Below, piece by piece: positions 15,401 to 24,100 of a stretch of 64,000 nucleotides of DNA. The notes beneath the pieces were generated by a model. That model saw nothing but the letters and a program-made list of their open reading frames with translations. It had not been told where the DNA came from and ran no database searches. This DNA is from Bacteroides sp. Marseille-P3684. Its GTDB lineage: Bacteria > Bacteroidota > Bacteroidia > Bacteroidales > Bacteroidaceae. Position numbers and translations under genes: made by a program. The DNA is taken from assembly GCF_900291465.1 (NCBI RefSeq), contig NZ_LT985808.1, positions 1,001,730 through 1,065,729 on the forward strand. The letters run 5' to 3'. Numbering within the stretch: position 1 is the stretch's first letter; each line of letters opens with the position of its first letter.

Positions 15401-16603
15401 GGCGGTGACGGTCGCCGGGACGGACTCTCCCTTCCGGCTGTCCGGGGCGAAGTGCTTCAGGCGGCTTCCGTCCGGGGCGACACAGTAGAGGCCGTCGTTG
15501 TCGGTGCCCACCCAGAGGCGGTTGTCGCGGTCCTTGCACACTGCCATGATGCAGCTCGACCCGATGGGGTTGTCCGCATTGACCTTGTAGCCCAGGTAGC
15601 GGAAGCCGCTGCTGCGTGTGGGCACGATGAGGACGCCCTTCTGGAAGAGTCCCAGCCAGAGGTTCCCCTGGTTGTCCTCCAGGATGGCGTGCACCTTCGC
15701 CTTGTCGAAGTTGAAGCCTACGGTACTGACGTGCACGTTCTCCAGGCGGTCGGCAGACGGATGGTAGACCTTCATGCCCTCTCCGTCGGTCCCGACATAG
15801 ATTTCATCCGACGCCGTGGGGCAGAGCGCCTTCACGGGCATCCGTCCGCCCGTTTCCCCGCCGACGCGGACGAAGCGGTCCTGCCGTTCGTCGTAGCGGA
15901 AGAGTCCGTTCTTGAGGCAGCCCGCGTAGATGTTGCCCTGTTCGTCCTCACAGAGGGAGGAGCTCCACACGAGGTTATCCGCTCCGTAGTACTGCCGCAC
16001 GTGGTTGCCGGCATCGAGGCGGAACACGCCGCGGTCGTTCGAGGCGACCCAGAGGCGCCCCTTCCGGTCCTCGTACACCTGGTTGATGAGGCTGCTCACC
16101 AGGTCGGGCAGGTGGTGTGCAGCCAGGCTGTCCTTCTTCGGGTCGAGGACGAAGAGGTTGTGTCCCGCGGTGCCGATGAAGATGCGTCCGTCGCGCCGTT
16201 GGATGATGGAGGAGACGTTGGCAGTCAGGGTATCGCCCGCCGCGCTGAGCAGGGGGATGCGTGTGAAGCGGTCGCGTGCGCGGTCATAACGCTGTAGACC
16301 GCCGAGGCTGCCGATGAGGAAGCGTCCGTCACGGTCCTCGAACAGGACCCTGACGTAGTTGTTTGCCAGCGAGTTCGTGTCGCCGGGCTTATGTCGGAAG
16401 ATGGTGAACTTGGCTCCGTCGTAGCGGCTCAGCCCGTCCTCGGTGGCTATCCACAGGATGCCGTCGCGGTCCTGGTAGATGCTGTTGAGCATGCTGCTCG
16501 ACAGTTCCCGGTCCACGGTAAGGAGCTTGCCCCTCTGGGCATGGCACATGACGGCTGACAGAATGAAGCACAACAAAAGTCGTAAGGTTAACTTGGCTCT
16601 CAT
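12500..16603 (-). CDS. Hybrid two-component system sensor/regulator (HTCS) of the xylan PUL
   Basis: The 1367-aa protein contains the full HTCS layout in one chain. A signal peptide is followed by a periplasmic two-propeller sensor made of repeated DGxLWIATxDGLSRYD-type (Reg_prop) motifs to about residue 680, and a Y_Y_Y domain. A membrane helix follows at about 787-806, then a HisKA domain with phospho-accepting His839 (SHEIRTP), an HATPase domain (N-box DKVLMNVLSNAFKYT, DNGCGI, GTGVGL), a receiver with Asp1157 (ISDVMMPEMDG) and a C-terminal AraC-type helix-turn-helix pair. Known HTCSs sense oligosaccharides in the periplasm and activate their own PUL. Its position between the GH43 run and the divergent GH8 gene suggests it controls this xylan locus. 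Confidence 0.95.
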   Translation of the reverse strand: MRAKLTLRLLLCFILSAVMCHAQRGKLLTVDRELSSSMLNSIYQDRDGILWIATEDGLSRYDGAKFTIFRHKPGDTNSLANNYVRVLFEDRDGRFLIGSLGGLQRYDRARDRFTRIPLLSAAGDTLTANVSSIIQRRDGRIFIGTAGHNLFVLDPKKDSLAAHHLPDLVSSLINQVYEDRKGRLWVASNDRGVFRLDAGNHVRQYYGADNLVWSSSLCEDEQGNIYAGCLKNGLFRYDERQDRFVRVGGETGGRMPVKALCPTASDEIYVGTDGEGMKVYHPSADRLENVHVSTVGFNFDKAKVHAILEDNQGNLWLGLFQKGVLIVPTRSSGFRYLGYKVNADNPIGSSCIMAVCKDRDNRLWVGTDNDGLYCVAPDGSRLKHFAPDSRKGESVPATVTALFEDSDRNLWVGSFRDGLARLDPQTGRCTYFPLYDDKGAPVQSVYSITEDRHKHLWVGSLGSGIYRINLRTKEVLRLPYPSDGRDYREESNVLNNPWVNCLLCSSDDKLYFGSYDGLGCLDLPTMNFVSTFGKNRLLPGEVVYALHEDRQGYLWAGTSFGLKRITPRTGAVKIYTTADGLPSNSISAIEEDGDGNLWVSTNFGISRFTPPHEVFVNFYAGDGLQGNEFSKRVSFAGSDGELIFGGTGGITLFDPRRISSSNKRPDIRIADFYLHDRAVRPGMQSGGRDIVDRSISDADCVRLAHTDNSFSIEFSAMEFYNPERISYSYTFNDSTWVHLRAGINRVSFSDLAPGTYHFRVKARSYDTDSAVRQLTIIVSPAWYASGWAKAAYVLLAAALAAAGVLYMRQRYRARQEMMEHIHAEQLNEAKVRFFINISHEIRTPMSLIISPLQKLMASDANPARQQSYHTIYRNAERILRLVNQLMDIRKIDKGQMRLHFCRVDIVGFIADLYHTFEDQAATRRIDFTFRHADERLDVWIDPQNFDKVLMNVLSNAFKYTPEGGHIDVSLTRGTDPDAVEEPLRNYFEIRVTDNGCGIDESEISRIFDRFYQVHNTRNESQPGTGVGLHLTRSLVRLHHGTIQAANNADGAGCHFTIRLPLGSSHLTANEQDGAFAPAVPVRPAPDTAPQTNTDAGTEGKAVHPKSSYRVLVVEDDEEIRSYICRELTTDFYTEGCGNGKEALELIFKRPPHLIISDVMMPEMDGIALCTRVKQNINLNHIPVVLLTAKTREEDNLEGLNCGADAYLTKPFSIEILRRTVQNLIHNRKLLQNKFGGSQTQEKRVQKLHVESPDERLLNRVMKVINDNMANPDLSVDMLAEKVGISRVHLYRKLKELTNQSASDLIRNVRLKQAAALLAAKRQSINEVATRTGFANVNYFSTAFKELYGLTPTAYMEQCLKASDDGKQ

Positions 16604-16623
16604 GGTTCAGTGTGATTTGTCCG

Positions 16624-16631
16624 CAAAAATA
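16624..16631 (-). promoter_or_regulatory. Putative -7 element of the HTCS gene
   Basis: On the - strand this reads TATTTTTG, matching the Bacteroidales TAnnTTTG -7 consensus, 20 bp upstream of the HTCS start codon. No convincing -33 TTTG is seen at the usual distance. Confidence 0.45.
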
Positions 16632-16726
16632 CGTAAAAATGTCTGAATCCGTCTGTCCCGTCCGCAATTTTACTGCGACAGGGGGCAAGGGGCGGTGGAT
16701 GTGTGCATTTTTGTCCGCGCAAGAGC

Positions 16727-16756
16727 TTGCCGGTACGGTGAAAAGTGTTACATTTG
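16727..16756 (+). promoter_or_regulatory. Putative promoter of the GH8 gene
   Basis: TACATTTG at 16749-16756 fits the TAnnTTTG -7 element and TTGC at 16727-16730 lies 18 bp upstream as a weak -33 element. It is 78 bp before the GH8 start and inside the divergent region shared with the HTCS, where that regulator would be expected to bind. Confidence 0.5.
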
Positions 16757-16834
16757 TTGAACCCGAATCGGTCGGTAGACTGCTCAGGGTTTCCTCCCTG
16801 TACCGGAGCATCAGAACTTAAATCATACCACCTT

Positions 16835-18046
16835 ATGAACACGAGAACCCTATTGACGACGGTCGCCCTTTGCCTGGCGACCCTGAGTGCGCATGCCGGC
16901 AACCTCTTCACCTCGCTGCTCGGAAAGAGTGAGGCGGAAGTGGAGGCACGGCTCCAGCAAGTGTGGAACCACTTCTTTACCCCTGCGGACCTGGACCGCT
17001 ACGAAGCCCCCGGCGAGACGTCGGTCTACTATGAGACGGCGGACGGGCTGGCATTCATCATGGACACCGGCAACAACGACGTGCGCTCCGAAGGGATGTC
17101 GTACGGGATGATGCTCAGTGTGCAGCTGGACCACCGGAAGGAGTTCGACAAGCTGTGGGGCTTGGCGAAGAAGTATATGGCTTATGCGCCGGGGAGTGCC
17201 TGGGACGGCTATTTCTGCTGGCAGTGCCGTCCGGACGGGACGAAGCTGGGAGGCAGCAATGCGTCCGACGGCGAGGCTTACTTCGTCACCGCGCTCTTCC
17301 TGGCTGCCGAACGTTGGGGAGAGCCTCGCTATGCCGACGAGGCGAATGCCATCCTGACAAAGGTCATGAACAAGGACGGCGAACGCACCGGCGTGTACAA
17401 CCTTTATAATAAGGAGAACGGACTCATCACCTTCGTGCCCGACCGCATGGGGCACGGCTTCACCGACCCTTCGTACCAGCTGCCTGCCTTCCTGGACAAA
17501 TGGGCGCAGGTCGCGTCGGCAGACCGTCCCTTCTGGGAACGTGCGGCGACGGAGGCACGTCGGCACCTCATTGCCTCGGCACATCCGGAGACGGGGCTGT
17601 ACCCTGACTACAGCGAGTACGACGGGCGTGCCTATCGCTGGCCGCATGCCGGCTACGACACCTCCATCTACATGTACGATGCCATCCGCTGTGCGATGAA
17701 TGTGGGGATGGACTACTATCTCTGGGGAAAGGACAAGGCGAACCAGACGGAGGTCATGGCCCGTCTGCTGACGTTCTTCCGGCGCGACGGCTTCCGTCAT
17801 GCCCACTTTGCGCTCGACGGTTCGGATGCTTTCGGCGAATACACGCAGGGCATGGCAGGTGCGAATGCGGTGGGTGCGGTGGCGCTAGCCGATTCCGACT
17901 CTCCGGAACACCGCGAGTTGGCACGCGAGTACGTGCAACGGCTGTGGGACGCGCAGCCTCCCACGGGCAAGTTCCGCTACTACGAGGGGCTGGTCTATTT
18001 CCTCTCGATGCTCCATGTGTCGGGGCACTTTGCACTGAACTTCTGA
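16835..18046 (+). CDS. GH8 reducing-end xylose-releasing exo-oligoxylanase
   Basis: Starting at ATG 16835 gives 403 aa with a signal peptide (ending SAHA). A longer frame from 16745 would start upstream of the putative transcription start, so it is not used. The protein is a GH8 (alpha/alpha)6 barrel: the general acid is Glu86 in VRSEGMSYGMM, and AWDGYFCWQC, SNASDGEAYF and EYDGRAYRWPHAGYD match the Rex subgroup. Rex enzymes release xylose from the reducing end of xylo-oligosaccharides. With the GH43 and GH115 enzymes upstream it completes breakdown of debranched xylo-oligomers. It is the only + strand gene beyond the regulator and probably a separate transcript. Confidence 0.9.
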   Translation: MNTRTLLTTVALCLATLSAHAGNLFTSLLGKSEAEVEARLQQVWNHFFTPADLDRYEAPGETSVYYETADGLAFIMDTGNNDVRSEGMSYGMMLSVQLDHRKEFDKLWGLAKKYMAYAPGSAWDGYFCWQCRPDGTKLGGSNASDGEAYFVTALFLAAERWGEPRYADEANAILTKVMNKDGERTGVYNLYNKENGLITFVPDRMGHGFTDPSYQLPAFLDKWAQVASADRPFWERAATEARRHLIASAHPETGLYPDYSEYDGRAYRWPHAGYDTSIYMYDAIRCAMNVGMDYYLWGKDKANQTEVMARLLTFFRRDGFRHAHFALDGSDAFGEYTQGMAGANAVGAVALADSDSPEHRELAREYVQRLWDAQPPTGKFRYYEGLVYFLSMLHVSGHFALNF

Positions 18047-18144
18047 CCCGAAGAACTTGTTTCTGAAATAAAGGGAGATACCGGACGGTCGGATGACCGC
18101 TCGGGACTTCTGTCCGGATGGACAGGGGATGGACTTGTCGGTCC

Positions 18145-18220
18145 GTCAGTCCCCGGGAGTGTTCCGAGAGACAGCCGCGCGTCGTCGGCAGCTGCTCTGT
18201 GGACCGCCTCGGGGACTGAC
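18145..18220. repeat. Long imperfect hairpin between convergent genes
   Basis: Perfect 11-bp arms GTCAGTCCCCG (18145-18155) and CGGGGACTGAC (18210-18220) bracket this segment and pairing can extend inward with mismatches. It lies between the ends of the GH8 and exodeoxyribonuclease genes and may act as a two-way transcription stop, although neither side has a long T-tract. Confidence 0.5.
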
Positions 18221-18232
18221 AGCCTCAGTAAC

Positions 18233-18991
18233 TTACAGGTTCAGTTCCACTTCCACGGGGCAGTGGTCGGAACCGAAGACCTCGGTGTGTATCTTGGCAT
18301 CGACCAGCGCCTCCTGCAAGCGGTTGGAGACGACAAAGTAGTCGATACGCCAGCCCGCATTCTTCTCCCGGGCACGGAAGCGGTAGGACCACCACGAGTA
18401 GATGTCCGTCCGGTCCGGGTAGAAATAGCGGAAGGAGTCAGTGAATCCCGCATCGAGCAGCTCCTGGAACTTGGCACGCTCCTCGTCGGTGAAGCCCGCG
18501 TTGCGGCGGTTCGTCTTGGGATTCTTGAGGTCTATCTCCTTGTGTGCCACGTTCAGGTCTCCGCAGACGATGACGGGCTTCCGTGTGTCGAGCTGCTGGA
18601 GGTATGCGCGGAAGTCGTCCTCCCACGTCATGCGGTAGTCCAGTCGGCGCAACTCGTCCTGCGAGTTGGGGGTGTAGACCGTTACGAGGAAGAACTTGTC
18701 CATCTCCAGTGTGATGACGCGCCCCTCGTGGTCATGCTCGTCGATGCCCAGTCCGTAGGTCACGTTGAGCGGGGTGTGGCGGGTGAAGACGGCTGTCCCG
18801 GAGTATCCCTTCTTCTCGGCATAGTTCCAGTAGGACGTGTATCCGTCGAACGAGAGGTCCAGCTGTCCCTCCTGCATCTTGGTCTCCTGCAAGCAGAAGA
18901 AGTCGGCGTCCAGCGCCAGGAAGGCGTCTCGGAAGCCTTTGTCGCAACAGGCACGCAGCCCGTTGACGTTCCATGAAATCAATCTAATCAT
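18233..18991 (-). CDS. xth: Exodeoxyribonuclease III
   Basis: From ATG at 18991 the protein is 252 aa, the usual length for the family. All key ExoIII/APE motifs are present: ISWNVNGLRA at the N-terminus, LQETKMQ (metal-binding Glu), GDLNVAHKEIDL (Asp/Asn pair), WRIDYF and the terminal SDHCPVEVEL with the catalytic Asp-His. It is an AP endonuclease and 3'-5' exonuclease of base-excision repair. Upstream in-frame codons are not supported because they do not resemble the family. It is convergent with the GH8 gene. Confidence 0.95.
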   Translation of the reverse strand: MIRLISWNVNGLRACCDKGFRDAFLALDADFFCLQETKMQEGQLDLSFDGYTSYWNYAEKKGYSGTAVFTRHTPLNVTYGLGIDEHDHEGRVITLEMDKFFLVTVYTPNSQDELRRLDYRMTWEDDFRAYLQQLDTRKPVIVCGDLNVAHKEIDLKNPKTNRRNAGFTDEERAKFQELLDAGFTDSFRYFYPDRTDIYSWWSYRFRAREKNAGWRIDYFVVSNRLQEALVDAKIHTEVFGSDHCPVEVELNL

Positions 18992-19095
18992 ATTCTTACA
19001 GCGCTTTAAAGGTTTGTCCCCTGTCAGTCGGTGGCGGTTCACCGGACGTTGACGGCGGGGTGTTTTTATGGGTATGCCCGGTTGCCGACGGCAAA

Positions 19096-20382
19096 TCAGG
19101 CAAGCTTTTCCTTTACTGCCTCTTCCAGCAGTCGGCAGGAGCCTTCGATGCCCCAGAAGCTGCTGTCGAGTGTCAGGTCGTAGTTGGTCGCGTCGTTCCA
19201 CGTCCGTCCGGTGTAGGCCCGGTAGTGTCCGGCGCGTGCCTTGTCCACACGTCGGAGCTTGTCCATCGCCTCTCCGCCGGAGTCGCGGTACTCCGTCACG
19301 GCGCGGTCGAACTTGGCGTCGGTGCTGGCATGGATGAACACGTTGAAGCAGCGCCGGTGGTCCTGAAGGACGTAGTCGGCACACCGTCCCACGATGACAC
19401 ACGGACCCTGTGCCGCCAGCCGCCGGATGACCCGGCTCTGTGCCACGAAGAGTGCGTCGTCAAACGAGAGACTGCGTTCGATGGGGACGGTGAAGTCCTG
19501 CATCACCAGTTCGTAGAGCAGGGTGCTCGACAGGTTCTGCTCCTTCCGCTCCACGACGTCGGGCTTCAGGTGGTTCTCTTGCGCCACGAGGTCGATGAGC
19601 TCCTTGTCATAGAAGGCGAAGCCCAGGTCCTTTGCCACCCGACGTCCGATTTCCCGTCCGCCACTCCCATACTCCCGTGCAATGGTGATGACGGGGTATT
19701 CGTCGGTGGACGTCCGTCGCGGGCGGGGAATGTCGTCTTCTGCGCTGACCCAGCGTCGGAGTCCGTTCAGCCGTCGGTTGAACACGCGGGCGAAGAATCC
19801 CACCAGCAGTGCCGCGATGACCGTCCCTTCACGCACTCCCTCGATGCTGCCGAACATGAGCAGCGAGATGAGGCATGCCAACAGCATGAGCGACGTGTCG
19901 AAACAGACCTTCATCAGTCCGAACTCCTTCTTGGTGACGCGCGACAGGGCGCTGACGAATGCTTCTCCGCCGAGCATCACGACGTTGCCCACCACTTCGA
20001 GGCTCACGCCGAAGCCCAGGATGGCACAGCCCACGAGCAATGCCACAATCTGCCAGAAGTAGTCCGTCGGGTGGACAAAGCCGAGTGACCACATGGAGAG
20101 GTCGATGCAGGCGCTGAACACCACCGTGATGGGTAGCTGTAACCACTGCTCCTTCTTGAAGTCCTTGCCCAACAGGAGGATTTGTCCGATGACGAGCAGG
20201 ACGTTGAGCACAAAGGTAAGCATTCCCAGCGTAAGAGGCGTGCCCAGGCTGACGGTATATGGTACGCTCGAAATGGGCGAGGAGCCCAGTCCGGCCTTGA
20301 TGATGAAGGAGATACCCAGCGCATTGACATACAGTCCGAGCAGGAACACCAGGTAACGTCGCAGTAATTCTTGTCTTGACAT
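19096..20382 (-). CDS. DUF6198/YczE-like membrane domain fused to cytidylate-kinase-like domain
   Basis: Starting at ATG 20382 the protein has 428 aa. Residues about 1-205 contain five or six hydrophobic helices of the YczE/DUF6198 type (LVFLLGLYVNALGISFIIKAGLGSSPISSVPY). After a charged linker, residues about 228-428 form a P-loop kinase domain of the cytidylate-kinase-like family, with ITIAREYGSGGREIGRRVA as phosphate-binding loop and GRCADYVL and DLTLDSS motifs. The substrate of this kinase family is not established; an Lys in the P-loop is replaced (GSGGREIG), as in related proteins. The fusion tethers a soluble nucleotide-kinase fold to the membrane. No obvious partner genes flank it. 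Confidence 0.8.
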   Translation of the reverse strand: MSRQELLRRYLVFLLGLYVNALGISFIIKAGLGSSPISSVPYTVSLGTPLTLGMLTFVLNVLLVIGQILLLGKDFKKEQWLQLPITVVFSACIDLSMWSLGFVHPTDYFWQIVALLVGCAILGFGVSLEVVGNVVMLGGEAFVSALSRVTKKEFGLMKVCFDTSLMLLACLISLLMFGSIEGVREGTVIAALLVGFFARVFNRRLNGLRRWVSAEDDIPRPRRTSTDEYPVITIAREYGSGGREIGRRVAKDLGFAFYDKELIDLVAQENHLKPDVVERKEQNLSSTLLYELVMQDFTVPIERSLSFDDALFVAQSRVIRRLAAQGPCVIVGRCADYVLQDHRRCFNVFIHASTDAKFDRAVTEYRDSGGEAMDKLRRVDKARAGHYRAYTGRTWNDATNYDLTLDSSFWGIEGSCRLLEEAVKEKLA

Positions 20383-20451
20383 AGGTGAATATAATAGGTA
20401 TGTGTTTGTGTTGTCTGACCGACGGGTGAAACGTTTTGTGCGTTTCGGGCG

Positions 20452-20459
20452 CAAAAATA
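20452..20459 (-). promoter_or_regulatory. Putative -7 element of the membrane-kinase fusion gene
   Basis: On the - strand this is TATTTTTG, 69 bp upstream of the start codon at 20382. The -33 position is not conserved. Confidence 0.4.
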
Positions 20460-20810
20460 CGGAAAATATGTGACTTTCTGTTACAGCCCGGTGTCATTTC
20501 CCCGTCCGGATGCTCATCCTACAGTTTGTAAACCTTCCTACTGTATCCTCTCTGTTCGGCTGACGGGGCATACGGTACCCGTCCCGTATGTCCGTGTTGC
20601 GAAAAGAGTTTACGTGTTTCCTCTTTCCTCCAGTTCTTGGGAAAGAAAGACGGGTGTTTGTTTCACATTTCTTTATTTTGGCACACTCTAATTCCAATAA
20701 CTTAAAAATCTAATACTTCACAGTCTGTTTTCTTGAAAAAAAAGTTGTCGGATGCGAATTATCAACTTACTTTTGCCACGTAAATCACATTTGCGATAAA
20801 AGAGTGTAAT
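20460..20810. other. Intergenic region without recognisable gene
   Basis: This divergent spacer becomes AT-rich from about 20690. No gene is visible. TTTTGCC (20771) and CACATTTGC (20786) just before the small regulator ORF look like degenerate promoter elements but are badly spaced. Confidence 0.4.
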
Positions 20811-20999
20811 ATGGAAGCTACAGTACAAAGACAAGACACGCGGGTGCCTTCCTACCGTGCTCTGTCTACTCCGGGTAACTCACGGGCTGAGCTGTACAAG
20901 AAGATTCTCAAATGTCTGGATGTTCACAAAGTGTATCTGGACCGTGACTTGAATCTGGTGAAGTTCAGTTCAATAGTGGGTACAGATACTGAACTGTAA
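20811..20999 (+). pseudogene. N-terminal half of a small AraC-type regulator, interrupted at an inverted repeat
   Basis: The 62-aa product ends in RAELYKKILKCLDVHKVYLD...LVKFSSIVGT, followed by only four residues (DTEL) before the stop. This is the first part of the DNA-binding region of short AraC-family regulators common in Bacteroidales, in which IVGTNTTYLSNTVN normally continues. Exactly that continuation is found on the opposite strand at 24469-24717. The break coincides with the 17-bp inverted repeat at 20974-20990. After inversion of the intervening segment the two halves would read as one 137-aa protein. In the present orientation the product lacks the helix-turn-helix and is probably inactive. 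Confidence 0.75.
20974..20990 (+). repeat. Left inverted repeat of putative invertible segment
   Basis: TAGTGGGTACAGATACT matches the right repeat at 24703-24719 (inverted) at 16 of 17 positions. It lies inside the coding sequence of the broken regulator, encoding the VGT residues. The flanks also show dyad symmetry, AGTTCAGT at 20962-20969 and ACTGAACT at 20988-20995. Confidence 0.75.
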
Positions 21000-21030
21000 A
21001 ATAACACTTGCGATATTATTGATAAAGTAC

Positions 21031-21064
21031 AAAAGGGCGACCCCGCAAGGAGTCGCCCTTTTCA
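21031..21064. terminator. Bidirectional intrinsic terminator
   Basis: AAAAGGGCGACCCC and GGAGTCGCCCTTTT form a GC-rich hairpin with a GCAA loop, flanked by A-tract and T-tract. It serves the regulator fragment on the + strand and the lipoprotein gene (ending at 21106) on the - strand. Confidence 0.85.
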
Positions 21065-21105
21065 TTTAGGATTGTGTTATAACTCTGTCGTTTAAAGAAT
21101 ACGGA

Positions 21106-24100
21106 TTAGCGTTTCTCTACAGTTACAGGCAGATCGATAACTACATCGTGACCGAAGATGTCAACGTAAACGATACGGAGTGTAGACTCAACGTTGTCAG
21201 TCGGGTTATCATACGGATTATGCTTGGTCGGCTTGAAGCAGAGGTTTCCGCTGTAATCGAAGTACGGTTCGAAGTATTCGTTCTTCGTCGTTTTGTCATC
21301 TACATTCGTGTAGAGGGCAATCGACTTGTACTGACCGTTCATGCGATCGATTGCAGAACCGAATTCCTTATCACGTGCAGTGACAAATTCCTTCAGGGTC
21401 TTGCCGAAGTCGGTGTCATTGAAGCTGTTTGTGCTTTCTACAACCTCCCATGTCAATCCGCTAGGATTGAATGCATTATAGGTTTCAGCATAAGTGATTA
21501 CAGGATTCTTGTCATCTTTACCCGTCACGGATTCAGCCCAATCCCAAGTCATGATTTCTGCATCATAGATGCAAGAGAAGATGGTTTCAAATTCTTCGAC
21601 GGTGATGGTGTGGTTGGATGCAACACACCTGTCTTGAATCTCGTTGAAGGTGTAGCTGATCTTACCCCAATCAAATTCAACCTTGGTAGCATGCTTAACC
21701 GTGTTGTCGATGAACTCACGGGCAACTTCGAATCTGTATCCTGAATAGTTCATGAATCCATTCGTACCTGTTACTACCAAGTCTTCGGGTTCTTGACCAT
21801 CACGACGTGCATTTTCGAAGGTTATGATATAGTGCTCAGCACCTTCATCGTTTCTATCCATGCCGTTGAATACGCGAGTCAGCAAGCCTTCACCGTATTG
21901 ACCGTACTTAGTCGGTTCAAGGTAGTTGATGTGGATGCCGCCATTGATCTGGTTAGCCTTGATACCGAAGCCTTCAGGAGCTGTTTGCGGCAAGCTCTTC
22001 TTAGCTTCAACAGGAATAGTAGCCAGGATGCGTCCGTCATCAGCTTTCACGGTGATTGTTCCAGTGTAGACATGGTCATCAACCAAATAAGCTGCGCCAA
22101 CTTCGAATTGAGTACGGATGTACTTCACATTCTGCCATCCCTTACCATGCTTCAGGTCGTTCCACTTCAATTCTTTCTTGTTGGCGTCATAGTAATGAAC
22201 CTTAAATACATTGCCGCTGATGAGCGTACCATCATTGTCCTTGTAGATCGGTTCAATCATCTTGGAATCGATGTCATAGCTTGCAATGTTGGCTGCCTCG
22301 ATGATGGTTTCAGGAATACCGTTCACGAGAACGTAGTCAGAATAGTCATAGTAGTTTGCATCGTACGGATTGACTACAATATCTGTCTTGACAGCGGGCA
22401 GAGCTACAGCAGCCTTGCCTACATGTACGTAGAATGCACGACCATCCGGGTCAACATAAGTACCATCGGCATTGACAGCATAAACACGGAAGCCGAGGAT
22501 TTCATCGTCGTATTCGTAGTCACCGAGGTTGATGCTCAAGGTTGCTTTACCATCACATGCGTCAATGTCAAGCACTTTGTCAATATCGCCGCTGATACCT
22601 TCTTGGAAGGTGTTCCATGCTCTCAACTCAGAAGCGTCGCTTTCACCGGCAAAGTCACGGTCCAGTGAGATATAGAAGTATTTGGCCTGCTTGGTCTCGT
22701 CATCCAGTTCTACAGTAAACTTCGTATCCTGTGCGATAGCAAAGCAGTCTTCATTGCGACGTGCATCGTAACGGGTTACGGAAGCATTGAAGTCCGGATT
22801 TACATACTCCCAAGTCGGCCGAACTTCAATATCGTCCTTCCACTGATATTCATAAGGAGCTTTGTCTTCTTTGACATCGCCGTCCCAGCGGTTCTGGATT
22901 TCATTTACACGCTTCTTGGTGAGGTCTTCATTGTTGGTCTCGTAGACTGAGAAGCCAATGCTGCCAACTTCACCCTTACGGTCTTCACCGAATGTCAATT
23001 CATAAGAAGAAGTTACCTTGCGTACACCACCTGCTGTTGCCGCATTGTCTTTCAAAGCGCCGTAGTTTTGGTTTACGCCCAAAGCGAACATTACTTGATG
23101 GTCATTCATGGTTGTAACTTCCTTGAATGCCTTTTCGAAGTCAAAGCTTTGAGTATCATCAGCCTTAGAACCTACTTCGATGGTAATTTCGTACAATCCG
23201 TTTTCGTTTTGAGCAGCGCGGGTTGTCAGTGTTCCTTGGAATTTCTCTACGGAAACAACTCGAACATAACCTTCTGAAACCAAGTCGGTGCCTTTCGTGT
23301 CAACAAGGCTGATTTCTTCTGCGCTCAATGAAGCGTCTGCAGGAGTTACCCGAACCAACAACGTTTCAGACAGTCTGCGTCTTTCACCTTCTACGAAGGA
23401 TTGAGCATTTTCCATTTCAGCTTTCGGGTTCAGCTCGTTGTGCTTTTCACCCTTTGTACCGAATGTATATGTATACTTGGCTACGTCTGAAAGCAATACA
23501 AGGTCTGACTCGGCATATTTCTTTCCGGTTTCACCCTTTTGCAGGCCGTAAACCATTTCAATGTGAGTGATGCCCTTATAGATAGCCGTATAGAGAACTG
23601 CGAGATTTTCATTGACAGTAGCAATGCGGCTGTTCAATGTAGCGATGTCTTGTTGTGCTTGTTCGATTTCGCCACCCATAGCCTCCAGTTCGGTAGGATC
23701 AAGGCCTTTCCACTTGTCAACCTGAGCTGCAAGAGCGCTCAAGTCTGTTTGAATGTCGTCGATAGCTGCATTGTTGGTCTGCTTGTAGGTATTCAAAGCT
23801 GTTTCCTGAGCAACGATTGCCGTTTCAGCCTTACCAATGCGGTTCAACAGGTCTTCAACCTTTGCGGAGATACCCTTAACTGTAGTGTTCAACTCTTGGT
23901 AAGCCTTGTCCAATTCGGCAAGAGTTTCTTCAGTCTGTCCCTGGAAAGCCAGAAGAGCTTCTACATTACCCTGGCAGATGGTCAACGCAGCTTCCACTGC
24001 ATCGATGTCTTCCTGCAATGCATTGTCACCTTGCTGGATCAGGCTGGTCAATTCTTCCTTGGCAGCTGTCAGGCTCTTTGCGGCTTCATCGATGGCAGCT

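Noticed and set aside
13709..16297. 862-aa + strand frame opposite the HTCS gene
   Set aside because: It is an antisense shadow of the HTCS; no recognisable domains.
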